The position numbers were made by a program, and so were the translations under genes. The notes beneath the pieces were generated by a model that was given only the letters and a program-made list of their open reading frames with translations, was not told where the DNA came from and did no database searches. Shown piece by piece: positions 35,541 to 44,895 of a stretch of DNA of 49,393 nucleotides (the first letter of the stretch is position 1; each line of letters starts with the position of its first letter). Source of the stretch: Lachnospiraceae bacterium. Lineage in GTDB: Bacteria; Bacillota; Clostridia; Lachnospirales; Lachnospiraceae. The DNA is taken from assembly GCA_022774705.1 (NCBI GenBank), contig JALFLM010000097.1:1-49393 (forward strand), given 5' to 3'.

Positions 35541-36095
35541 TACTGTACCTCCTTACCTGCTTCAATGAATGACTCCGGGGTATTCCTTTCCGGGTGCGCC
35601 GGATCAAATACGTTCTCTCCTCCGGCAATGCGGAATTCGATGATCCACCGCTGCAGGATACGGAAAGCGACAAGAACAAAGGAAACAAAGGGCGCTGCCT
35701 GTACATAATACATGGGAATTAAGCAGGCCGGAGAAACCTGTCCGCTGGTCACGGCAGACATCATATAGGACCAGGCAAAAGGAATCATATAGATAAAAAA
35801 TATCAATTCAAATGTGTGATTGACCACCCTTAAAAACAGCCTTCCCCCGTCTGGGAAAGATTGCGACAAACTGCTCAATCTTGATCGACAGGCATTTTTT
35901 GGTACAATAACTGACACTGATAAAACCGCTCCATATGAACAGATAACGTGTCAGCTCCTCCGACCAGGACAATGACATCCCCAGCACATAACGGCAGAAC
36001 ACCTGTATACCCATGATAATCGTCATTCCGATCAGAAGAATAATAAGAATAAATTCTTCAAGATTTTCATCAAGCCAGTGAATTGCTTTTTTCAT
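35540..36095 (-). pseudogene. dctQ: TRAP transporter small permease DctQ, frameshifted
   Basis: Begins at ATG 36095 (GGAGG upstream) with MKKAIHWLDENLEEFI, one helix, GIQVFCRYVLGMSLSWSEEL and RYLFIWSGFIS, all typical of DctQ. The frame ends prematurely at 35808. The expected continuation VVNHTFELIFFIYMIPF..YVQAAPF is in another frame, ending at 35540. Removing one C from the CCC at 35827-35829 joins both parts into a normal protein of about 185 aa. Either a true one-base insertion or a sequencing error. Confidence 0.85.
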
Positions 36096-36195
36096 CTTTA
36101 CCCTCCATTTTCGCCTCTGATTTCTCCTTTGAAAAAGAAACATTGCCAAAGACCCCGCAAAGGGCCCCGGCAATTGAATCAATTTTTTGCAACAT

Positions 36196-36957
36196 TTATA
36201 ACGCGTTATGAAGCAGCCCCAGCACGGTACTTAAATCGTTAACACCCATCTGTCCGGGAGCAGAAGCTTTCCCGGCTGCTCCGAATGTCAGCGCGGAACC
36301 AAATACTTCACCGCAGAGGCGGCTGATTACGCCAGTACCTGCCATGGACATGGTGATTACGGGCCGGTCAGCGTATTCGGATACCATTTCCTCTGTTGCT
36401 GCCAGAAGTGTGAGAACGTCCTTTTTGTTCTGAGGCATCACGGCGATCTTGGGAATATCGGCACCCAGCTCCTGCATTTTTCTGAGGCGGCCAACGATCT
36501 CATCCTTGTCCGGAGTTTTAAAGAAATCATGGTTTGACGCAACAACCTTTACGCCTGCTGCATGAACCTCTTCGATGATCTTCTTTACGATCTCGTCGCC
36601 GGTGAAGGCTTCCACGTCAACCAGATCAACATATCCGGACTGTGCTGCTCTGATATTCAGTTCGGCATAGGCAGCATTTTCAATGGCCTTTTCTCCGCCC
36701 TCTTTGGAAGTACGGAATGTCATGAGGATGGGAGTATTGCCCAGTGCCTCTCTCAGATCTTTCAGTACATCCAGAACCTGGTCAAAATCAAATACACCTT
36801 CAAACCAGTCAACGCGCCATTCTACCACGTCAACGGGGATGGAATCAAATGTCTTTGCCTCAGAAATAATATCTTCTTTGGTAATTCCAACAATCGGCAC
36901 ACAGATTTTGGGAATGCCTGCACCGATTTCAATATCTCTCACACGAACAGTATTCAT
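36196..36957 (-). CDS. aroD: Type I 3-dehydroquinate dehydratase
   Basis: 253 aa, intact. It converts 3-dehydroquinate to 3-dehydroshikimate through a Schiff base. K170 (PKIAVMPQ) and H143 (ASNHDFF) fall at the same numbers as in the enterobacterial enzymes; EWRVDWFE and TFRTSKEGG are also conserved. ATG at 36957 has AAGGA 7 nt upstream; an ATG at 36975 is less likely. It sits between a TRAP transporter and an MFS carrier and opposite a YdiB-like dehydrogenase, not in an aromatic amino acid operon, so a catabolic role with quinate/shikimate is likely. Confidence 0.95.
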   Translation of the reverse strand: MNTVRVRDIEIGAGIPKICVPIVGITKEDIISEAKTFDSIPVDVVEWRVDWFEGVFDFDQVLDVLKDLREALGNTPILMTFRTSKEGGEKAIENAAYAELNIRAAQSGYVDLVDVEAFTGDEIVKKIIEEVHAAGVKVVASNHDFFKTPDKDEIVGRLRKMQELGADIPKIAVMPQNKKDVLTLLAATEEMVSEYADRPVITMSMAGTGVISRLCGEVFGSALTFGAAGKASAPGQMGVNDLSTVLGLLHNAL

Positions 36958-37040
36958 ATTGATATCCTTTCTCAAATCTTAAATAAGAATTCTTTTCAGA
37001 AGTAAAGTGGTAAAGTCAAATCTTTCCTATTATAAACAAT

Positions 37041-38009
37041 TTATTCTTCTGACGCAAGTTCAACCATCTTTGCATAACGGATATTTACGAATATTCCGAG
37101 GATTACTCCGATGGCGGTGAGTACGATGTTCATAACCATAACGCCGGAAGGAGTCATCTTTGATGCAGCGGTCAGAATGGTATAGTTGCAGAGGGAGGAT
37201 GCGATCATAACCAGTGCAGTCACCGTTCCCTTGATTCTGGGGAAAAGCATGTTGCACACGGAGGTAACGATCTGAAGAAGTCCGCCGGCTCCTGCCCAGC
37301 CGATTACGAATGCACCTGCGATGCAGAGCATCTGGGACTTTCCAAGAAGTACAAGAATCATGGCTGCGAGACAGATAATCGGGTATGCCATGATAAAACG
37401 CACATCCCTGATCTTCCGTGTCAGAAGCGCGGTTACAATCAGCGCGAGCATGGTTCCCATGGAATAGTAAGTCTGCATAATGGACGGATCAGCCCAGCCG
37501 ACCACTTCCTTCGCAAAGTTCTGCGCACAGTACAGCCATAACTGGAATGTACCGGTGTGGGAAATGGCAATGAAAAATTTGATTCCCATAGTTGCAACGC
37601 CGGGCGCTGAATAGAAAATTTCGCCGACAGCAGGATAAATACCTGTGTCAAGGAAAGAATTGGCAATACCGCCCAGGATCGCGCAGATATAAGCAATCTG
37701 GTAACCGCCGTTTGCTCCGGCATTAAATGCAAAAGCAAGTCCGATCAGGTAGATCGCATAGGATGCTCCGCCGATCACACAGGAAATGCGGCGGCCCAGC
37801 TTATCGGAAAGAGGACCCGCAAACGGAAGGGCAATCAGACGGCCCAGACCCAGCGCCGCAGAAATCGCGGTGATGGCCATTGCCTGTACTCCCCAGCTTG
37901 CCGCCAGAGAATCTTTGATAACAGCCTGCCCCAGAATGGAACAGCCCACGCCATGGATAAAATAATTCAGATACAGAATCAATGCACTTGGAAGATATTT
38001 TTTGTTCAT
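37041..38009 (-). pseudogene. MFS transporter (quinate/shikimate-type, YdiN-like), internal deletion and lost leader
   Basis: 322 aa in frame where about 400 are usual. Helices 1-5 are recognisable (ALILYLNYFIHGVGCSI; GRLIALPFAGPLSDKLGRR; GGIANSFLDTGIYPAVGEIF; MGIKFFIAISHTGTFQLWLY), then sequence jumps to the helix-7 region (CAQNFAKEVVGWADPSIMQTYYSMG). One helix and the central loop, about 75 residues, are missing in frame. The ATG at 38009 has no ribosome site because LysR coding sequence begins only 4 nt away. Probably non-functional. Beside aroD it resembles the ydiN-ydiB-aroD grouping of E. coli. Confidence 0.7.
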
Positions 38010-38012
38010 AAT

Positions 38013-38480
38013 TTTGAAAAAAACGGAAGAGGCGTCCATTTGACAAAAGCCGGGAAACTGTTTCTCGAATATGCAGACCAGATCATTGCCGAATGCGCAA
38101 TTGCCAAAAACAAGATGCACGAACTGGCCTCCAGAGAATCTGTTTCACTTCAGGAAATCAACCATTATCCGGTGATCGGATACGATCAGGAATCCTGGCT
38201 CGGCAATTATACCAATCAGCTCTATAAAAGATTCTCGCTTCACCCCAATATTGTGGTGGAATGTCCCGATGCGCACTCCATCGTCGCCATGGTAAGTGAA
38301 TCATTCGGAATCGCCCTGGTACCGGATATTGATGAAATCGATGAAAACCGTGTCAATATCCACAAACTGAATGATATTAATCTGGCACACCAGACCTTCA
38401 TGTTCTGGATGAAGGAGCGATACCAGCTGCCGGCTGTCGGAAGATTTATACAATATATGAAGCAGCAGTCTTCCTTTTAA
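38013..38480 (+). pseudogene. LysR-family regulator remnant with two deletions
   Basis: Starts in the HTH wing (FEKNGRGVHLTKAGKLFLEYADQII), so the first 40-45 residues with the recognition helix are gone. After ELASRES the frame jumps to VSLQEINHYPVIGYDQESW; about 90 residues of the effector domain are missing. The C-terminal part (ECPDAHSIVAMVSESFGIALVPDI) is intact to the TAA. A full family member has about 300 residues; here about 155. It reads toward the reductase operon that it presumably once controlled. Confidence 0.85.
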
Positions 38481-38533
38481 TTGATGCCTTAAATGCATCA
38501 ATATTTGACACGGAATATATTTTACGTTATGGT
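38480..38533 (+). promoter_or_regulatory. Promoter of the reductase-dehydrogenase operon with LysR-type operator
   Basis: ATTGATGC (38480-38487) and GCATCAAT (38495-38502), perfect 8-bp arms 7 bp apart, lie directly upstream of -35 TTGACA (38505-38510) and a weak -10 TATGGT (38528-38533) with 17-nt spacing. A weak -10 with an upstream dyad fits an activator-dependent LysR promoter. Confidence 0.55.
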
Positions 38534-38682
38534 TCTGCAGGCTTATAATGGGATTGTCACAGACAGAAGAAGCACCTTAACTCGACAATAGATTACGATG
38601 ACATATCTCCATACTTTTTTCATAATTACAGATTTTCATGAAGATATGGACCGTATCAGTTTCAGATAAGGAGAAATGTTTC

Positions 38683-40703
38683 ATGAAAACAAAATATCCC
38701 GGAATTTTCGAACCGTTAACGGTAAAGAGAATGACTATCCGCAACCGCATTGCCATGACCCCCATGGGAACCAATTACGGCGAAACAAGCGGTGAGATGA
38801 GCAATCGTCACATGAATTACTATTCATTGCGCGCAAAAGGCGGCGTTGGCCTGATCATTCTGGAAAATGCCAACGTGGAATACCCTGTCGGTTCCAACGG
38901 CACAAGCCAGATCCGTATCGATCACGACAGTTTTATGCCGCGCTATTATCAGCTGGTTGAAAATCTGCACAAAAACGGCGCAGCAGTTGCCATCCAGATC
39001 AACCATGCAGGTGCTTCCGCTTCTTCTGCAAGAACCGGAATGGAAACAGTTTCCTCCTCCAATATCCCTACAAAGGCAGGCGGAGAAATCCCCCGTCCCA
39101 TGACAAAAGAAGAGATTCTTACCACTGTTAAAAAATACGGAGAAGCTGCAAAAAGAGTGCAGGCCATCGGTTTTGATGCCGTTGAAATCCACTGCGGCCA
39201 CTCTTATCTGATGAGCCAGTTTATTTCCCCGTACTATAATAAAAGAACCGATGAATTCGGCGGTTCCATGGAAAACCGCATGCGTTTTCCCCGTATGGTA
39301 CTGGAAGAGGTCCGCAGACAGGTAGGCCCCTGGTTTCCGATCATTGTCCGTATCTCTGCGGAAGAACGTGTACCCGGCGGCAACACACTGGAGGATACAC
39401 TGGAATATCTGCAGTATATCGATGAATTTGTGGACATGTACGATGTATCCTGCGGTCTGAATCCGTCACTTCAGTATCAGATCGACTCCAACTATCTGCC
39501 CGACGGCTGGCGCTCCTATCAGGCGAGAGCAGTTAAGGATAAATTCGGAAAGCCCGTTATCAACGCGGGCAACTATCGTGACCCGAAGGTGGTTGAAAAA
39601 GTGCTGGAAAGCGGCGATGTGGATATGGTCGGTATGGGACGCGGTCTGATCGCCGATCCCGACTGGGTCGTAAAGGTTCAGAAAGGCGAAGAAGACATGC
39701 TGCGCAAATGTATTTCCTGCAACGTAGGCTGCGCAGGAAACCGTATCAGTGTCAATCATCCGATCCGCTGCACCGTCAATCCCGCTGTTCCCGAAGGTGA
39801 TGTTTATAAAAAATTAAAAGTGAATAAAACTGCAACGTGGTTGTAGTCGGCGCAGGTACCGCAGGTCTGGAAGCTGCCTGTACCGCTGCCGAAGTCGGAT
39901 GCAATGTATTCGTTCTGGAAAAGAAAGATCATGTAGGCGGTCTGTCCACATTTATTTCAGATCTTCCGAGCAAAACACGTATGAAGGATTTCCCGAAATA
40001 CCTGGAAAAACGCGCATCAAAGCTGCCCAATCTGTACCTGTTCCTGAATACGGAAGCAACCATTGCAAATATCAAAAACTTCAAACCGGATATCGTGGTC
40101 AATGCAACCGGCTCCGTACCGGTGGTTCCTCCGATTCCCGGCCTGCAGGAAAATATCGCAGCCGGCAACGTTGCAACGATTTTCGATATGATCAACAATC
40201 TGAACGCCGGCAGATACCCTGACGATTTCTGCAAAGGAAAGAAAATCGTTGTCATGGGCGGCGGCTCAGTAGGTCTGGATGTCATTGAATATTTTGCACC
40301 CCGGGGCGCAGAATGCTCCATCGTGGATATGCTTCCCGCAATCGGCATGATGGCTGATCCCATCACAAAATGCTCCATGCGTGAAACCCACGACAAATAC
40401 GGCGTCAAAGAATATGTGAACACAGCCCTTCAGGAAGTAAAGGAAAACGCTTTCGTTGTAAAAACACCGGAGGGAGAAATCAAAGAACTGGAATTTGATC
40501 TGGGCTTCAACTGCCTGGGAATGCGTTCAAACAATCCGCTTCTGCCCGCACTGGAAGAAGCATTCGCAGATACCGATACTTACATTTACCCCATCGGTGA
40601 CTCCGTACGCGCCCGCCGCATCATGGAAGGAACCATGGACGGACGTGCCATCCTGAACGTACTGGAATCAAAAGGATTTCTGGACCTGGACGAAATCAAA
40701 TAA
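38683..40703 (+). pseudogene. Old Yellow Enzyme / Fe-S / FAD enoate reductase, split by a frameshift
   Basis: Reconstructed length about 672 aa, right for the 2,4-dienoyl-CoA reductase/BaiCD family. Part 1 (38683-39846) is the FMN TIM barrel (NRIAMTPMGTNY, AIQINHAGASA, VEIHCGHSYLMSQFISPYYNKR, MGRGLIADPDW) and the 4Fe-4S cysteines CISCNVGC..C. Part 2 (from about 39831) is the FAD/NAD domain: VVVVGAGTAGLEAA, VVNATGSVP, VVMGGGSVGLDVIEYF, YPIGDS. A one-base loss near 39825-39836 (around AAAACTGCAACG) shifts the frame to a TAG at 39844. Such enzymes reduce activated C=C bonds. AAGGAG precedes the ATG. Confidence 0.88.
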
Positions 40704-40796
40704 ACAGGCACGAATCAAAAAGACAAAGCCGGATAACCGGAAAAACATAAATGAACGGAAGACAAAATCAGATAAACAGGAAGAGAGATAATTATC

Positions 40797-41684
40797 ATGC
40801 CAAACATTACAGGACATACAGAATTAGTTGGATTAATGGCTTATCCCATCCGCCATACACAGTCACCCACAACCCATAACCTTGCCTACGACAAAAACGG
40901 TGATGACGTCATCCAGCTTGCATTTGAAGTAGACAACGACTCTCTGGAAGCTGCAGTAAACAGCATCCGTGCATTAAAAATGCTGGGCTCCAACATCTCC
41001 ATGCCCAACAAAACAGTTGTCCACAAATATCTTGAGGAAGTGGACGAAGCTGCACAGCTCTGCGGTGCCATCAACACCGTTGTAAACATGCGTGATGAAA
41101 ACGGCAATGTAACCGGCAGATTAAAAGGCTACAACACCGATGGTATGGGCTACTGGCAGGGCATTAAAGAAGAGGGCATCGACTTTAAAGGAATGAAAAT
41201 GGTTCTGATCGGAACCGGCGGCGCTGCTACTGCCATCGCAGTCCGCGGCGCACTGGACGGAATTGCGGAAATGCACATCTTCAATATTAAGGATAAATTC
41301 TACGCCCGCGGAGAAGAGATTGTTGAAATAATCAACAACAATACCTCCTGCAAAGCAACCATGAACGATCTGTCAGACCTCCAGCTGCTGAAACAGAAAA
41401 TGCAGGAGGCAGACATTTTCTGTGATGCAACAGGTGTGGGCATGCATCCCCTGGAAGACAAAACCAACATTCCTGATCCCTCCTTCTTCCGCCCCGACCT
41501 GATCGTAACCGACACCGTATACGCCCCCCGCGAAACAGTTATGATGAAACAGGCAAAAGAAGCCCGATGTACAAGAGTCTACAACGGAATGAGCATGATG
41601 CTCTTCCAGGCACTGATTGCCATTGAACTCTACACCGGAAAATCAACCGATGTGGAATACATGAAGGAGAAACTGGGAATCTAA
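40797..41684 (+). CDS. Shikimate/quinate dehydrogenase, YdiB-like
   Basis: 295 aa, intact, AroE/YdiB family. Substrate lysine K72 (SNISMPNKTVVHKYL), catalytic D115 (YNTDG), Rossmann GTGGAATA (139-146), and NGMSMMLFQA near the end. After the second beta strand the loop reads FNIKDKF with an acidic D166, as in the NAD-using YdiB, rather than the NRT..R of NADP-specific AroE. This favours a quinate/shikimate dehydrogenase working in catabolic or fermentative redox balance. It follows the reductase gene by 93 nt on the same strand. AGGAAGAGAG lies upstream of the ATG. The stop overlaps that of the next, convergent gene. Confidence 0.93.
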   Translation: MPNITGHTELVGLMAYPIRHTQSPTTHNLAYDKNGDDVIQLAFEVDNDSLEAAVNSIRALKMLGSNISMPNKTVVHKYLEEVDEAAQLCGAINTVVNMRDENGNVTGRLKGYNTDGMGYWQGIKEEGIDFKGMKMVLIGTGGAATAIAVRGALDGIAEMHIFNIKDKFYARGEEIVEIINNNTSCKATMNDLSDLQLLKQKMQEADIFCDATGVGMHPLEDKTNIPDPSFFRPDLIVTDTVYAPRETVMMKQAKEARCTRVYNGMSMMLFQALIAIELYTGKSTDVEYMKEKLGI

Positions 41685-42043
41685 TCGTTTTCCACTGCTT
41701 TTTCCCAGTCAGCTTCTTTGAAGCCGGTGAGTACCTGATTCCCGATAATGAGGATCGGACGTTTTACCAGCATACCGTCTGTCGCCAGCAGCTGCAGTTT
41801 TTCTTCTGTACTCATGGATGGCAGGCGGTCTTTCAGGTTCATTTCTCTGTAGAGCATGCCGCTGGTATTGAAAAATTTCTTAATGTCCAGTCCGCTGGTT
41901 TCATACCACTGTTTCAGTTCTTCATAGGCAGGATTTTCATTTTTTATATCCCGCATCTCATAATCAACACCTTTTTCCTTCAGCCATTTTTCGGCTTTTT
42001 TGCAGGTTGTGCACTTCGGGTAACAAATAAATGATGCTTTCAT
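41681..42043 (-). CDS. ArsC/Spx-family thioredoxin-fold reductase
   Basis: 120 aa. CxxC motif YPKCTTCKKAEKWL (C11, C14) and the family elements FFNTSGMLYREMNLKDRL and LVKRPILI. Members include Spx regulators and arsenate-reductase-like proteins of unknown substrate (YffB type); no arsenic genes are nearby. Start at 42043 chosen for AAAGGA 9 nt upstream. Its stop overlaps the aroE-like stop (CTAA) on the other strand. Confidence 0.88.
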   Translation of the reverse strand: MKASFICYPKCTTCKKAEKWLKEKGVDYEMRDIKNENPAYEELKQWYETSGLDIKKFFNTSGMLYREMNLKDRLPSMSTEEKLQLLATDGMLVKRPILIIGNQVLTGFKEADWEKAVEND

Positions 42044-42169
42044 AATCACAAGTCCTTTCTGGTATACTTTTATCCACAGTTTACCAGAAAACGAACTCAG
42101 ATGCATCCTTTTCTCAAAAAAAGGAGCCTGCGGATTTGTATTCTTTTTGTACCTGCCCCGAAGAACCAT

Positions 42170-42542
42170 GACACCACCCCGAAGAAAGACTCTGTACTGT
42201 TATTACTCCTGTATCTGATTTTATACATTTTTTTGTTATATATTTATTATAATTTTGCTATATCATCCCTGTTACTTGTATGATTCTTCCAGTTTCATTG
42301 ACTGCAATTTGACACAGCAAACCGGACTACACAAAAAAATCATTAGAAAAGGGGCTTCAAAAAGCCTTTTTTCTGCGATTATGTGGAAAATCAGAAATTT
42401 AATTCCGCAATATTGACATCATGCCTAAAACGACGTATAATTCTAATCGATAAATTTGTTAATATTTTAACATTTTTCATCAGTCGCTCTGCTGCATTGA
42501 AATATGTAAGGTTTAAGAAAAAGAGGAGAATAGGAGATTATC
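42170..42542. other. AT-rich intergenic region with hairpin and promoter
   Basis: Gene-free stretch. A terminator-like hairpin (GGGGCTT/AAGCC, about 42349-42373, followed by T6) lies on the plus strand. The perfect promoter of the 90-aa gene begins at 42413. The AT-rich stretch 42200-42290 shows nothing else. Confidence 0.5.
42413..42441 (+). promoter_or_regulatory. Consensus sigma-A promoter
   Basis: TTGACA (42413-42418), 17-nt spacer, TATAAT (42436-42441): an exact consensus match, serving the 90-aa gene. Confidence 0.9.
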
Positions 42543-42815
42543 ATGAAAAAGAACACCAGCACACTGTATGATTCCGTAACCAACGACCGCAATATCAGCA
42601 ATACAATCGAAGACTTCCTGATTACTGAAGCAGTAAACGGTCCTACCGTTACCATCAGCATGGTCATTGAATTGCTGAAGATCATCGGTAACCGTCTGTC
42701 CCTCGGTCAGGAAATCACCATGGAGAAAACCGGTACCGTACTGACCAGCGCAAACTTTGAAGAATATCTGACAAATCATTTTTCCGAATATATTCGTGAC
42801 GAAGTTCTGGCGTAA
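42543..42815 (+). CDS. 90-aa protein of unknown function, strongly expressed context
   Basis: Small soluble protein starting MKKNTSTLYDSV and ending IRDEVLA, acidic overall, predicted largely helical, with no cysteine, signal peptide or motif I recognise. Expression signals are excellent: exact consensus promoter, GGAGAATAGGAGA ribosome site 6 nt before the ATG, own terminator. So it is a real monocistronic gene, probably abundant. Function not assignable from the sequence. Confidence 0.85.
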   Translation: MKKNTSTLYDSVTNDRNISNTIEDFLITEAVNGPTVTISMVIELLKIIGNRLSLGQEITMEKTGTVLTSANFEEYLTNHFSEYIRDEVLA

Positions 42816-42869
42816 TTGTAAGGGCTGCCGTTATATAACCCTCAGACTATATAATTATATATAATGATG

Positions 42870-42908
42870 AAAGCGTGAATCAACCTGCAGGCTGATTCGC
42901 GCTTTTTT
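42870..42908 (+). terminator. Terminator of the 90-aa gene
   Basis: AAAGCGTGAATCA/TGATTCGCGCTTT stem (one G-T pair), 10-nt loop, then T6. Confidence 0.85.
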
Positions 42909-42982
42909 ACTATCCCCGGCAAAAAGAAACTCTGAACAGTTGCGCCGCCTTTGCTGTAAAAATGTATTTTTTTAGAAAAATC

Positions 42983-43011
42983 TTGCAAACCCTTTTCAAA
43001 AACTGTATACT
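42983..43011 (+). promoter_or_regulatory. Promoter of the FN3-VanY gene
   Basis: -35 TTGCAA (42983-42988), 17-nt spacer, -10 TATACT (43006-43011), 40 nt before the ATG. Confidence 0.75.
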
Positions 43012-43050
43012 TTTTTTATCAGACTAAACTCATGAATAAAGGAGGAACTT

Positions 43051-44895
43051 ATGAAAAAAACAGAAAACCACTTAAGATTTCTGATCCGGACTTTCGCGCT
43101 GCTCCTGATCCCCTGCCTTTTCCTGGCACTTCCTGCAAGAGCAGAAGGCACAGGTGAGGCAGAAACTACGGACACACCGCCCTGCCCCACCAATGTCAGT
43201 GCTGCTGCCGACAAATATTTCAATATCAACCTGGCCTGGGACGATATGGATCAGAATACAGATGTCTATTACAGCTATGAAATTCAGATGGCAGTAAATG
43301 GTGTCTGGAATCAAGATATCCTCACCGCCTGCGGAACATCCACAGTTTTCTATTCCGATTACTACCGTTACTGGAATCCGGATGTTTCATTAGGTAATAA
43401 ATACTCTTTCCGTGTGCGCACCGTATATACATATTATTACTGGGATGAAAGCGGAAATTACAAAGAAGTAACCCACAGAAGCAAATGGTCATCCTCCGTA
43501 CAGGTTCAGCTTGCCTACAGTGCACCGAATCTGGTCAGCGTCAAATCCTCCGGTGCCGCCCAGGTGACGCTGAAGTGGAATGCCGTACCCGAAGCAGGCA
43601 GCAGTTATGCCGTCTTCCGTTCCACATCCCAAAGCGGCACCTATAAAAAAATCAGGACTGTCACCAGCAGCGACAGTACCATAAGCTTCACAGACAAATC
43701 GGGGCTGACGACCGGAACCAGATATTATTATAAAGTATGTACCTATAATGATAATTTCACATACAAATGCGGGGATTATTCGTCCATTTTATCTGCCGTA
43801 CCGACTCCCGTTAAACTGACTCCCACCACCCGGGCAGCCAATTACAATGCTGTAAAAATCAGCTGGAAAAAAGAAAGCGGAATCAGCGGATATGTGATCT
43901 CTCAGTCAACTTCCCCAAAGGGAACCTACAAGAATATTAAAAATATCACCGACTTCAATACAACTTCCTACACCAAAACAGGTCTGACCACCGGTAAATC
44001 CTACTATTATAAGGTAAGATCCTACGCCATCGTTAACGGAAAGAAATATTACAGTCCGGACAGTACACCCGTAAAAGCAGTTCCTGCTGTTCTGGCTCCC
44101 ACAATTTCCTCCATCAAACTTGCAGATGTTACCAAAGCGACTCTGACCTGGACAAAAGTAACCGGTGCCAGCGGATATGCCATTTACCGCGCCACCAGCA
44201 AAAATGGCACTTATAAGAAAATCGGTGTCGTAAGGGGCAATGGGAACGTTCAGTATACAGCTTCCGGTATGTCCAACGGAAAAACCTACTACTTCAAGGT
44301 TGCCGCATACAAAACTGTAAACGGGAAAGACTATTACGGTGCATACTCCTCTGTCAAATCCCGCCTGATGAACAGACTGGGCTATCAGTACGAAGACTAT
44401 TACAGCAGATGCAGAAGAATCTTCGGATGCGAGTATTATAAAAGCTTTACCTCTTCCAAAGCTGCATCTGCCCAGATGAAAACAATCACCGTCAAGACAT
44501 GGGATATCAATTCCTCAGGAAAAAAATATACAAGAACCTTCAGACTGACCGTGCACAAAAATATTGCCTCAACCGTACAGCAGATATTCAAAGAAATCTA
44601 CAACGGCAAGGAGAAATTCCCCATCCACAGCCTGGGCGGATATTCCTGGCGGGGTGATAATTCCTATTCCGAGCACTGTGAAGGACTTGCCATCGATATC
44701 AATCCCGATGAAAATGCCATGATCCGCTACAGCGACGGTGCATCCCTGTCCGGCGGTTTTTACAAACCGGGCAAAAATCCCTACTCCATCAAACCGGACG
44801 GCGACGTGGTAAAAGCCTTTGAAAAGTACGGATTCTGCTGGGGAATCTGGTCCAACAAAGCAGATTACATGCATTTTTCCTATTTTGGAACGTGA
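43051..44895 (+). CDS. Secreted FN3-repeat protein with VanY-type (M15) carboxypeptidase domain
   Basis: 614 aa. Signal peptide (1-31, ALPARAEG), four FN3-like modules (about 45-150, 155-245, 250-345, 350-435), and a C-terminal peptidase M15 domain (about 440-614). Zinc-site signatures are SEHCEGLAIDINP and DYMHFSYFG. M15 enzymes cut D-Ala-D-Ala-type bonds in wall peptides. The FN3 modules resemble those of the transglutaminase protein at 30310, suggesting a shared surface-attachment mode. AAAGGAGG precedes the ATG. A damaged tandem copy starts at its stop codon. Confidence 0.9.
   Translation: MKKTENHLRFLIRTFALLLIPCLFLALPARAEGTGEAETTDTPPCPTNVSAAADKYFNINLAWDDMDQNTDVYYSYEIQMAVNGVWNQDILTACGTSTVFYSDYYRYWNPDVSLGNKYSFRVRTVYTYYYWDESGNYKEVTHRSKWSSSVQVQLAYSAPNLVSVKSSGAAQVTLKWNAVPEAGSSYAVFRSTSQSGTYKKIRTVTSSDSTISFTDKSGLTTGTRYYYKVCTYNDNFTYKCGDYSSILSAVPTPVKLTPTTRAANYNAVKISWKKESGISGYVISQSTSPKGTYKNIKNITDFNTTSYTKTGLTTGKSYYYKVRSYAIVNGKKYYSPDSTPVKAVPAVLAPTISSIKLADVTKATLTWTKVTGASGYAIYRATSKNGTYKKIGVVRGNGNVQYTASGMSNGKTYYFKVAAYKTVNGKDYYGAYSSVKSRLMNRLGYQYEDYYSRCRRIFGCEYYKSFTSSKAASAQMKTITVKTWDINSSGKKYTRTFRLTVHKNIASTVQQIFKEIYNGKEKFPIHSLGGYSWRGDNSYSEHCEGLAIDINPDENAMIRYSDGASLSGGFYKPGKNPYSIKPDGDVVKAFEKYGFCWGIWSNKADYMHFSYFGT

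Noticed and set aside
36196-41684. The aroD and aroE-like genes as part of the biosynthetic shikimate pathway.
   Set aside because: No other chorismate-pathway genes are near; transporters, a LysR regulator and a C=C reductase flank them, and the dehydrogenase has a YdiB-type loop. A biosynthetic role is not excluded.
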